This document shows positions 1-5,710 of a stretch of 5,746 bases of DNA, piece after piece. This stretch comes from DAOMOD01 sp964526035 (GTDB taxonomy: Bacteria > Pseudomonadota > Gammaproteobacteria > Xanthomonadales > BPKI01). The notes under the pieces are model-generated. The model did not search any database. It was not told where the DNA came from and saw nothing but the letters and a program-made list of their open reading frames with translations. Location of the stretch: assembly GCA_964526035.1 (NCBI GenBank), contig CAZGKE010000200.1, positions 1-5,746 on the forward strand, given 5' to 3'. Both the position numbers and the translations under genes were made by a program. Positions within the stretch are counted from its first letter, which is position 1. Each line of letters starts with the position of its first letter.

Positions 1-1016
1 GGCACCGCCATTACCGCGCCGGTGCCATAGCCCATCAGCACGAAGTTGGCGACCCATACCGGCACCGGCTCGCCGCTGATCGGATGACGCGCCGACATGC
101 CGGTGGCCATGCCACGCTTCTCCATGGTCTCCAGCGCCGCCTCGGTCATCGAGGCCTGGGTGCATTCGGCGATGAAACCGGCCAGCGTCGGGTTGTCCTG
201 CGCGGCGCGTTGCGCCAGCGGATGCTCCGGCGCCACTGCCATGTAGGTACAGCCCATCAGGGTGTCCGGACGCGTGGTGTAGACGCGCAGCAGCTCGGGC
301 CAGCCGGGCACCTCGAAGTCGATCTCCAGGCCTTCGGAACGACCGATCCAGTTGCGCTGCATGGTCTTGACCGAATCTGGCCAACCGGGCAGCTGATCGA
401 GACCTTCCAGCAGCTGGTCGGCGTAGTCGGTGATCTTGAGAAACCACTGCGGAATCTCGCGGCGCTCCACGGGCGCCCCGGAGCGCCAGCCGCGGCCGTC
501 GACCACCTGCTCGTTGGCGAGCACGGTCTGATCGACCGGATCCCAGTTCACCACGCTGTTCCTGCGGTAGACGATGCCCTTCTGAAACAGGCGCACGAAC
601 ATCAGCTGTTCCCAGCGGTAATAGTCCGGCCTGCAGGTGGTGAACTCGCGCGACCAGTCAATGGCGTAACCCAGACTCTTGAGCTGGCCACGCATGTGGT
701 CGATGTTCTCGTAGGTCCACTTCGCCGGGGCCACGTTGTGCTTGATGGCGGCGTTCTCGGCGGGCAGCCCGAAAGCATCCCAACCCATCGGCTGCAGCAC
801 GTTCTTCCCCAGCATGCGCTGGTAGCGGCTGATGACGTCGCCGATGGTGTAGTTGCGCACGTGGCCCATGTGCAGTGCCCCGGAGGGGTAAGGCAGCATC
901 GACAGACAATAGAACTTCTCGCGCGTCGGATCCTCCCTGACCTCGAACGCGCGTTGGCTGTTCCAGTAGCGCTGGGCCGCGGCCTCGATGGCCTTGGGGT
1001 TGTAGCTGTCCTGCAT
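1..1016 (-). CDS. leuS: Leucyl-tRNA synthetase, N-terminal part (cut by window edge)
   Basis: This class I aminoacyl-tRNA synthetase charges tRNA-Leu in the cytoplasm. 338 complete codons are visible, beginning MQDSYNPKAIEAAAQRYW, a typical LeuRS start. The Rossmann-fold signature is HMGH at residues 49-52 in the context PYPSGALHMGHVRNYTIGD, followed by the conserved QPMGWDAFGLPAENAA at about 75-90. The CP1 editing domain begins after about residue 223. Its threonine-rich motif TTRPDTLMG is at 247-255 and GTGAVMAVP at 331-339, where the window ends, so the KMSKS loop and the anticodon-binding domains lie outside. In the zinc-ribbon insertion (about 157-190) the cysteines of the E. coli-type enzyme are replaced (NWDP; GRGWRS), giving a metal-free variant. 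The ATG at 1014-1016 fits family length, but no strong Shine-Dalgarno sequence precedes it. The gene is divergent from the zinc receptor gene. Confidence 0.97.
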   Translation of the reverse strand, partial: MQDSYNPKAIEAAAQRYWNSQRAFEVREDPTREKFYCLSMLPYPSGALHMGHVRNYTIGDVISRYQRMLGKNVLQPMGWDAFGLPAENAAIKHNVAPAKWTYENIDHMRGQLKSLGYAIDWSREFTTCRPDYYRWEQLMFVRLFQKGIVYRRNSVVNWDPVDQTVLANEQVVDGRGWRSGAPVERREIPQWFLKITDYADQLLEGLDQLPGWPDSVKTMQRNWIGRSEGLEIDFEVPGWPELLRVYTTRPDTLMGCTYMAVAPEHPLAQRAAQDNPTLAGFIAECTQASMTEAALETMEKRGMATGMSARHPISGEPVPVWVANFVLMGYGTGAVMAV

Positions 1017-1126
1017 GGTGGGGGACTTCTGGCGAGAACCGGAGCGAGCCGCGCAGGTTACCGCAGTGCAGCAGGCGGGGGAACCGCGGCGCAGCGCATC
1101 GGCCAGAGCCAGGCTGGTCTTGACGC

Positions 1127-1154
1127 TTTACCGCGCCAATTGAAATGTTATAGT
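1127..1154 (+). promoter_or_regulatory. Predicted promoter of the znuD-like receptor gene
   Basis: An extended -10 element TGTTATAGT (1146-1154, hexamer TATAGT 1149-1154) is preceded, after a 16-base spacer, by a weak -35 TTTACC (1127-1132). Transcription would start near 1161, giving a leader of about 30 bases before the ATG. A better -35-like TTGACG lies at 1120-1125 but is 23 bases from the -10, which is too far. The -10 is wholly inside the Zur-like palindrome, so repressor binding would block polymerase. The rest of 1017-1126 shows nothing further that can be supported. Confidence 0.55.
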
Positions 1155-1159
1155 GTTTC
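1142..1159. promoter_or_regulatory. Zur box upstream of znuD
   Basis: The 18-base element GAAATGTTATAGTGTTTC is an imperfect palindrome: 12 of 18 positions are symmetric, and the six that are not are all transitions. Its left half GAAATGTTATA matches the known gammaproteobacterial Zur half-site exactly, and the 18-base spacing resembles the alphaproteobacterial Zur palindrome. It covers the -10 of the receptor promoter, and a zur gene lies in the same window. Binding by Zur is inferred. Confidence 0.8.
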
Positions 1160-1179
1160 CTTTGAAGAGCACCGACCCC

Positions 1180-1183
1180 GGAG
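1180..1183 (+). promoter_or_regulatory. Ribosome binding site of znuD (decides the start)
   Basis: GGAG lies 9 bases before the ATG at 1193. A possible in-frame TTG start at 1184 would directly abut this sequence and cannot use it, so the ATG is chosen. The ATG also gives the more natural signal peptide. Confidence 0.65.
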
Positions 1184-1192
1184 TTGCGAACC

Positions 1193-3286
1193 ATGCAGAC
1201 CTACAACCCGCTCGCCCTGGCGATTGCCGTCGGACTCGCCATCGGCGCGCCTGCCACGGCCCAGGACGACAGCCGCGAAGCCACGCGCCTCGACGAAATG
1301 GTGGTCACCGCCTCCCCGCTGCGGCCCAGCGCGGACGACGTGGTGCAGCCGGTTTCGGTGCTTGCCGGACAACGGCTGGAGGACCGCAAGTCCACCACCA
1401 TCGGCGAGACGCTGGAGCAGGAAGCCGGCGTGCAGGCGAGCTACTTCGGGCCGGGCGTCGGGCGGCCGATCATCCGCGGTCTCGAAGGGCCGCGGGTCCA
1501 GGTGCTCGCGGGCGGGCTCAGTTCACTGGATGTCTCAACGGTCAGTGTCGATCATGCCGTGAGCATCGAGCCATTTCTGGCCGACCGCATCGAGGTACTC
1601 AAGGGTCCGGCCACGCTCCTCTATGGGTCCTCGGCCATCGGCGGCGTGGTCAACGTCGTCGACGGTCGCATTCCGGAAGCGCCCGCCGACGGCTTCAGCG
1701 GCCGCGCAGAGGTCCGCGGCAACTCGGTCAGCGACGAGCGCACCGGCGTGTTTCGCATTGATGGCGGAAGCGGTGCCTTCGCCTTTCATGCCGACGCCTT
1801 CTACCGCGACACCGATGACTACCGCATTCCGCACGGCCATGACGACGATCACGACGATGACGAGCACGATGACGAGCACGGCGACCGCCTCGAAGGCAGC
1901 GCGCAGCGCAACCGCGGTGGTGCGCTGGGCTTCAGCTGGTTCGGCGACAGCGCCTTCGCCGGCATCGCGTTCTCCACCTATCGCAGTCGCTACGGCATCC
2001 CGGGGCACGGCCACGAACACGATGATCATGACGATCACCACGCCCTTGCCGGCAAGTCCTTCTTCGCCAAGGACGACGACGACGAACATGGTCATGACGA
2101 CGAGGAAGAGATCGTTCTCGACATGCGCCAGAACCGTGTCGATGCCAAGGCCGGGCTCATCGAACCGTTCTCCGGCTTCGAGTCACTGAACTTCCGCGTC
2201 GCCTACAACGACTACCGCCACTTCGAAATCGTGCTTGAAGAAGACGGCGACGAGGACATCGAAACGGAGTTCTACAACAAGGCCTTCGAGGGTCGTGCCG
2301 AGCTGGTACACGCGCCCTTCAACGGTTGGCGCGGCGCCCTGGGCCTGCAGTATGGCCGCCGCGACTTCGAGGCGATCGGCGACGAGGCCTTCGTGCCGCC
2401 CTCGGTGACGCGCGATGTCGGCGTGTTCGTGCTGGAGGAGAAGGACTTCGATCCGTTCAAGCTGGAGTTCGGCCTGCGCTTTGACGAACAGCGCATCCGC
2501 CTCGACGACGGCGCCCGCGCGCGCCACTCCCTGTTCAGCCTGTCCGCCGGCGCCATCTGGCGCTTCGACGATGCCTGGCACATGTCCCTGGGCATCGACC
2601 GGGCGCAGCGCGCGCCCACCGCCGAAGAGCTGTTCTCCAACGGGCCGCACATCGCCACGCAGAGCGTCGAACTGGGCGACCCCGATCTCGAGCGCGAAAG
2701 CGCCAACCAGGTTGAACTCGGCCTGCACTTTCACGGTGACCGCTTCGACGCGCGCTTCAACACCTATCGAAACCGCTTCAACGACTTCATCTACCTGGCC
2801 GAGACCGGCGAGGTCGACGACGACCTGCCGGTACGCCAGTGGACCCAGGCCGATGCGCGCTTTACCGGTTTCGAAGCGGAAGCCAACATCACCCTGGCCG
2901 ATCACCACAGCGGGCTGTGGCGGCTGCGTCTTCTGGCCGATTCGGTGCGCGCCAGTCTGCGAGATGGTGGTGACTTGCCGCGCATTGCGCCAGGACGCTT
3001 TGGCACCTCGTTGAACTGGAGCCGCGAGGGTTGGCGCGCATCGGTCGGCGCCATCCGCTATGGCACGCAGGACAGAGTCGCAGAGTTCGAGGAACAAACC
3101 AGCGGCTACACCCTGGTCAACGCCAACCTGGCGTATCGCTTCAGCGGCGGCAACAGCGATTGGGAAGTGTTCCTCGACGGACGCAACCTCACCGACCGCG
3201 AGGCACGCGTGCATACGTCGTTCCTGAAGGAGCTGGCGCCGCTGCCGGGTAGCGGCATCGGCTTTGGCGTGCGTGCCTGGTTCTGA
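1193..3286 (+). CDS. znuD: ZnuD-type TonB-dependent outer-membrane zinc receptor
   Basis: This predicted outer-membrane receptor imports zinc, or a zinc complex, using TonB-ExbBD energy. It has 697 residues, close to the usual ZnuD size. A signal peptide (about 1-24, ending PATAQ) is followed by a TonB box (EMVVTAS, 35-41). The plug domain spans about 45-160 and carries the ZnuD-like stretches GRPIIRGLEGPRVQVL (90-105) and ADRIEVLKGPATLLYGS (130-146). A 22-strand barrel is expected for the rest, ending in a terminal Phe (VRAWF), the BAM recognition signal. Two His/Asp/Glu-rich segments (214-230 and 272-306) resemble the zinc-capturing external loops of Neisseria ZnuD. A Zur box covers its promoter and zur lies about 1.6 kb away, which supports zinc over iron or heme. 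The exact ligand (free zinc, heme or a metallophore) is not shown by the sequence. The gene converges with the hydrolase gene, with only 32 bases between the two stops. Confidence 0.88.
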   Translation: MQTYNPLALAIAVGLAIGAPATAQDDSREATRLDEMVVTASPLRPSADDVVQPVSVLAGQRLEDRKSTTIGETLEQEAGVQASYFGPGVGRPIIRGLEGPRVQVLAGGLSSLDVSTVSVDHAVSIEPFLADRIEVLKGPATLLYGSSAIGGVVNVVDGRIPEAPADGFSGRAEVRGNSVSDERTGVFRIDGGSGAFAFHADAFYRDTDDYRIPHGHDDDHDDDEHDDEHGDRLEGSAQRNRGGALGFSWFGDSAFAGIAFSTYRSRYGIPGHGHEHDDHDDHHALAGKSFFAKDDDDEHGHDDEEEIVLDMRQNRVDAKAGLIEPFSGFESLNFRVAYNDYRHFEIVLEEDGDEDIETEFYNKAFEGRAELVHAPFNGWRGALGLQYGRRDFEAIGDEAFVPPSVTRDVGVFVLEEKDFDPFKLEFGLRFDEQRIRLDDGARARHSLFSLSAGAIWRFDDAWHMSLGIDRAQRAPTAEELFSNGPHIATQSVELGDPDLERESANQVELGLHFHGDRFDARFNTYRNRFNDFIYLAETGEVDDDLPVRQWTQADARFTGFEAEANITLADHHSGLWRLRLLADSVRASLRDGGDLPRIAPGRFGTSLNWSREGWRASVGAIRYGTQDRVAEFEEQTSGYTLVNANLAYRFSGGNSDWEVFLDGRNLTDREARVHTSFLKELAPLPGSGIGFGVRAWF
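1832..1882 (+). repeat. First His/Asp-rich coding segment of znuD
   Basis: Codons 214-230 encode a run of His, Asp and Glu (HGHDDDHDDDEHDDEHG) with five His. The DNA is an imperfect repeat of GAC/GAT/CAC/GAG triplets. It lies early in the barrel and probably sits in an external loop, as a zinc-attracting patch by analogy with Neisseria ZnuD. Triplet repeats of this kind can change length in frame. Confidence 0.75.
2006..2110 (+). repeat. Second His/Asp-rich coding segment of znuD
   Basis: Codons 272-306 contain HGHEHDDHDDHH, a short spacer ALAGKSFFAK, then DDDDEHGHDDEEE. There are nine His in 35 residues. The segment is about 40 residues after the first His-rich run, so the two probably occupy neighbouring external loops and could together form a metal-binding surface. 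The DNA is low-complexity. Confidence 0.75.
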
Positions 3287-3318
3287 TCAGGAGCGCAGCG
3301 GACCAGGTCCTTCCAAGA

Positions 3319-4911
3319 CTAGGCTGCCTCGCCACTGGTGAGCGAAGGCTGCTCTTCGCCATCGCCCTCATCGGCATCCACGTCGTCTGAAAAATCGCTT
3401 CCGTAGGATTCGTCTTCCGGCGGGTCGTCCGGCGCCGACTCCATGCGGTCATGCTCGGGTGGCGGCCCGTCCATCTCCAGGCTGCGCTGCGACTGCGCTT
3501 CCTCGACTACCTGCTCCTCGCTGGTCTCGACGCCGATGTGATAGGCGGCGAATCCCGGCAGGACGACCTGGTTCTGCGCCATGCCGATCACCCTCCCGCG
3601 CACCGGCGATACGATGTCGCGCTGGTTGTCGCGCAATGGATCGATGATGTTGCCGAGGCGCTGGCCCGGACGCACGCGGTCGCCAAGCTTGACATCGGAG
3701 AACAGCATTCCGCCTCCGGTCGCGCGAATCCAGCGCGATTCGTAGTAGATCGGCTGCGGCTCGTTGCGGACGTTGCGTCGCCGCGGCGTCATGCCCATGC
3801 GCTGCATCAGGGTCTGGATCGCGGCGACACCCTGGGCGATTTCCTCCGGCTCCAGACGCAGCGGCGAACCGACTTCGAAGGTGACGGCGGGAATCTCGCG
3901 GTCGGTGGCGGCGCGCCGCAGCATGCCGCGATCGCCCGGCGTGTGCAGTACCGCGGTCGCGCCGAAACTTCGGGTCAGTTCAAGCACGCTCGGAATGGTC
4001 AGGTCACCGCGGATCTGCGGCAGGTTGGTGCGATCGAAGGAACCGGTATGGATGTCGACCAGCGCATCGCATGCACTGAGCACGCCGTTGAACAGACTGT
4101 AGGCGATGCGAGAGGCTACGCTGCCGGTCGGCGAGCCCGGGAAGTAGCGATTCAGATCGCGTCGGTCCGGCAGGTAGCGCGAGCCGCGGCTGAAGCCGAA
4201 CAGGTTGACGATGGGGACGCCGATCACCACGCCGGCCAGCCGGCTTTCGTCCAGTCCCGCCATCACCCGTCGAACCATCTCGACGCCGTTCAGTTCGTCA
4301 CCATGCACGGCTGCGGTCAGGCACAGCCGCGGGCCCGGGCTGCTGCCATGCACGACGATCACTGGCGTACTCAGCGACTCTCCCGAGAACGACTCGCTGA
4401 TGGTCCAGGAAAGGCTCTTGCGCTCGCCGGGCAGCACCTCCTGATCGAGCAGCCGAAGTACATCGCGCGACGCCTTGGCGCCGATCGGCGGGCCGACGAA
4501 TCTGGCGTCAAACTCGGAAAGGAACAGCAGCATTTCCGAACCATCGGCGTCCACTGACGGCGCAAGGCCCTCATCAACATCACCTGGCAGATCGCTACCT
4601 GGCGATGCGTCATCGGTCGCAGGCTCCTCCACCGGGCCGTCGGATGCAGCGGAATCCGGCGATGTTTCCCCTTCGCCGCCCTGCTCACCGGACGCTGGCT
4701 CATCGAGCTCGATCGTCGAGGCCACGTCGTCCGACTCCTCCACGGACTCGGACACGGCGGGCGACGTCGCCCCGTAGACAGGGGACAGGTCTGAACCCTC
4801 GAAATCAAACAGCTCACGAATCAAGCCCTCTTCGGCGGCGCAAGGGCCCGCTGCGGCAAAGACCAGACCCAGCACCCAGAGGCATCGCATCGGTGTCAGC
4901 TTTCGCTGCAT
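3319..4911 (-). CDS. Exported succinylglutamate desuccinylase/aspartoacylase-family metallohydrolase with acidic flanks
   Basis: This is a zinc-dependent amide hydrolase related to AstE/AspA (M14 carboxypeptidase fold); its substrate is unknown. From the ATG at 4911 it has 530 residues, far longer than the roughly 320-350 of AstE. A signal peptide is predicted (about 1-26, MQRKLTPMRC then a hydrophobic stretch ending CAA), so it should act in the periplasm. Residues 33-136 have no Lys, Arg or His and about 30 acidic residues. The catalytic domain spans about 181-370. Zinc ligands are H203 and E206 (HGDELNG) and H288 (DIHTGSF), substrate-site candidates are in RDLNRYFPG (251-259), and the likely catalytic Glu is E346 (TFEVG). 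A beta domain at about 384-465 is followed by an acidic tail. The start overlaps the end of zur by 16 bases, which suggests one operon. A GTG at 4920 or an ATG at 4890 (which also leaves a signal peptide) are alternative starts, and no clear Shine-Dalgarno favours any of them. Family assignment is firm; a role in zinc metabolism is inferred from position. Confidence 0.87.
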   Translation of the reverse strand: MQRKLTPMRCLWVLGLVFAAAGPCAAEEGLIRELFDFEGSDLSPVYGATSPAVSESVEESDDVASTIELDEPASGEQGGEGETSPDSAASDGPVEEPATDDASPGSDLPGDVDEGLAPSVDADGSEMLLFLSEFDARFVGPPIGAKASRDVLRLLDQEVLPGERKSLSWTISESFSGESLSTPVIVVHGSSPGPRLCLTAAVHGDELNGVEMVRRVMAGLDESRLAGVVIGVPIVNLFGFSRGSRYLPDRRDLNRYFPGSPTGSVASRIAYSLFNGVLSACDALVDIHTGSFDRTNLPQIRGDLTIPSVLELTRSFGATAVLHTPGDRGMLRRAATDREIPAVTFEVGSPLRLEPEEIAQGVAAIQTLMQRMGMTPRRRNVRNEPQPIYYESRWIRATGGGMLFSDVKLGDRVRPGQRLGNIIDPLRDNQRDIVSPVRGRVIGMAQNQVVLPGFAAYHIGVETSEEQVVEEAQSQRSLEMDGPPPEHDRMESAPDDPPEDESYGSDFSDDVDADEGDGEEQPSLTSGEAA

Positions 4912-5369
4912 CGGGCACACACGCCATGGACTTCCAGGGTCTGACCGGCAGGCTCGAAACCCAGCTCGCGCGCCTGCAGCTGAAGCATCCTCGCCACCTT
5001 GTCGTCGGCCAGCTCCACAGTTGCCTGACAGCGATCGCAGATCAGGAAGGGTGCCTGATGGTCCTGTGAAGGATGATGGCAGCCGACGAAGGCGTTGATC
5101 GACTCGAGCTTGTGGATGAATCTGTGGTGGATCAGAAAATCGAGCGCCCGATATACGGTGGGCGGGGCCGCACCGGCGTGGCTGCGCTTGAGTTGGTCGA
5201 GCAGATCGTAGGCTTTCACCGGTCGCTCGGCACCAGCGATCAGTTCAAGGACCTGGCGGCGGATGGGCGTGAGCCGCAGCCCGCGCGCCTGGCAAGCGTC
5301 CTCGACCTCGGTGAGAAACGAGGTGCTGTCGTGATCGTGTCGATGGTCGCTGCAGGTGCTGTTGGCCAT
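4896..5369 (-). CDS. zur: Zinc uptake regulator Zur (Fur family)
   Basis: Zur is a cytoplasmic repressor that binds DNA when zinc-loaded and shuts off zinc import genes. The 157-residue product is of normal Fur-family length and resembles E. coli Zur throughout (LRLTPIRRQVLELI; PPTVYRALDFL as recognition helix, 69-79; IHKLESINAFVGC). The structural zinc site is C111/C114 (CDRC) and C151/C154 (CARC). The regulatory site matches E. coli H77, C88, H96 and E111 as H86, C97, H104 and E119, so all ligands are present. The HKLES and cysteine-bearing INAFVGC context separates it from Fur, Mur and PerR. The N-terminus carries an added His/Asp run (HRHDHD, 9-14). The ATG at 5369 has a good AGGA (5375-5378) on the minus strand. 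It is followed by the overlapping hydrolase gene, and a Zur-like half-site lies just upstream, which suggests self-regulation. Confidence 0.94.
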   Translation of the reverse strand: MANSTCSDHRHDHDSTSFLTEVEDACQARGLRLTPIRRQVLELIAGAERPVKAYDLLDQLKRSHAGAAPPTVYRALDFLIHHRFIHKLESINAFVGCHHPSQDHQAPFLICDRCQATVELADDKVARMLQLQARELGFEPAGQTLEVHGVCARCSES

Positions 5370-5378
5370 GTCTTTCCT

Positions 5379-5396
5379 GAAACACTATAGCACCGG
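5379..5396 (-). promoter_or_regulatory. Zur-box-like operator upstream of zur
   Basis: Read on the plus strand this is GAAACACTATAGCACCGG. Its first half, read in the direction of zur, is TATAGTGTTTC, identical over 11 bases to the downstream half of the Zur box before znuD. The other half is poorly conserved, with only the inner GCTATAGC symmetric. It sits 9 bases before the zur start codon, so a bound repressor would block the zur-hydrolase operon. Self-regulation is inferred from this one strong half-site. Confidence 0.55.
5384..5392 (-). promoter_or_regulatory. Extended -10 element before zur
   Basis: On the minus strand TGCTATAGT is an extended -10 (hexamer TATAGT at 5384-5389), nearly identical to the TGTTATAGT before znuD. 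No good -35 is seen 16-18 bases upstream. If used, transcription would start near 5377, leaving a leader of only about 8 bases with the AGGA at its very end. The match may therefore reflect the operator more than a promoter. Confidence 0.4.
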
Positions 5397-5409
5397 GAAT
5401 ACCATTCCC
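5395..5409. repeat. Perfect inverted repeat upstream of zur
   Basis: GGGAAT-ACC-ATTCCC has 6-base arms around 3 bases and lies directly upstream of the zur -10 element, where a -35 or an activator would sit. It is not a Zur box and is not followed by a T-run, so it is not a terminator. It could be an operator for a second regulator, or chance. Confidence 0.5.
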
Positions 5410-5497
5410 CTGCGCGATGAGATTCGGCTCCCGGGGCTGCAGCCGCAGCGGCAGACACTCTGATCCGCGTCAACCCTCGGCTTCGATCCCACGCGCA

Positions 5498-5521
5498 TGT
5501 CGGGCCTGAGGCCCCTCCTAC
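5498..5521 (-). repeat. REP-like palindrome A
   Basis: On the minus strand it begins GTAGGAGGGG and ends CCCGACA, with a 5-base stem (GGGCC at 5502-5506, GGCCC at 5510-5514) and a 3-base loop. The GTAG head and this layout are typical of REP elements mobilised by RAYT transposases. It differs from copy C at only two of 24 positions. The stretch 5410-5497 between the zur promoter and this copy shows no gene or other supportable element. Confidence 0.75.
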
Positions 5522-5541
5522 AGAACAGCTTGCCAGTGGGT

Positions 5542-5556
5542 TCGGGCAAAGCCCGA
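5542..5556. repeat. Hairpin TCGGGC-AAA-GCCCGA
   Basis: A perfect 6-base stem with a 3-base loop lies within the REP cluster, between copies A and B. It resembles a stem-only REP variant. No T-run follows on either strand. Confidence 0.55.
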
Positions 5557-5574
5557 CGTAGCCGCGCCGCAGCC

Positions 5575-5594
5575 GAGCGGCCTCAGCCGCGACC
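5575..5594 (+). repeat. REP-like palindrome B
   Basis: GAGCGGCCTCAGCCGCGACC has a GCGGC/GCCGC stem and matches the body of copies A and C (GAG-stem-CTCA-stem-CGAC), but in plus orientation. The GTAG head is not adjacent: one lies 14 bases upstream, at 5558-5561. Confidence 0.6.
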
Positions 5595-5620
5595 GTCCGC
5601 TCGTTTTGATGCAGAGCCCT

Positions 5621-5644
5621 TGTCGGGGCTGAGGTCCCTCCTAC
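5621..5644 (-). repeat. REP-like palindrome C
   Basis: On the minus strand it begins GTAGGAGGGA and ends CCCCGACA. It is 22 of 24 identical to copy A, 123 bases away and in the same orientation. The stem has one mismatch. Confidence 0.75.
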
Positions 5645-5659
5645 AAGGGCCGTGCCCTT
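5645..5659. repeat. Hairpin AAGGGC-CGT-GCCCTT
   Basis: A perfect 6-base stem with a 3-base loop fills the gap between REP copies C and D. It is probably part of the spacer structure of the cluster. No T-run follows that would suggest a terminator. Confidence 0.55.
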
Positions 5660-5660
5660 T

Positions 5661-5682
5661 GGGAGCGCACCCGTGCGCGACC
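5661..5682 (+). repeat. REP-like palindrome D
   Basis: GGGAGCGCACCCGTGCGCGACC has a perfect 6-base stem (GCGCAC 5665-5670, GTGCGC 5673-5678) with a CC loop, in plus orientation. The GTAG head is degenerate. Its stem sequence differs from A and C but the layout GGAGC-stem-CGA is the same. Confidence 0.65.
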
Positions 5683-5710
5683 TTCCCCTTTCATCAATTC
5701 GGCGCCCGTT

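Noticed and set aside
1120..1125. TTGACG as the -35 of the znuD promoter
   Set aside because: It is 23 bases from the extended -10, beyond the usual 16-18. TTTACC at 1127-1132 is better spaced.
84..1562. Long plus-strand open frame of 492 codons across leuS and into znuD
   Set aside because: It is antisense to leuS, whose conserved motifs are unmistakable, then overlaps znuD out of frame. Its Arg/His/Gly-rich composition is that of a high-GC shadow.
1535..2095. Minus-strand frame with hydrophobic Val/Ile/Met runs resembling membrane segments
   Set aside because: The runs are the reverse complement of the GAC/GAT/CAC repeats encoding the receptor's acidic loops. No recognisable domain or start signal.
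2183..3214. 343-codon minus-strand frame inside znuD
   Set aside because: Antisense to the well-supported receptor barrel, and no family resemblance is seen.
3300..3310. GGACC-A-GGTCC as a terminator between the convergent genes
   Set aside because: Realistic stem is only 4 bases with a 3-base loop, and no T-run follows on either strand.
3451..4557. 368-codon plus-strand frame opposite the hydrolase gene
   Set aside because: Antisense to the AstE/AspA-like catalytic domain with intact active-site motifs. Composition fits a high-GC shadow.
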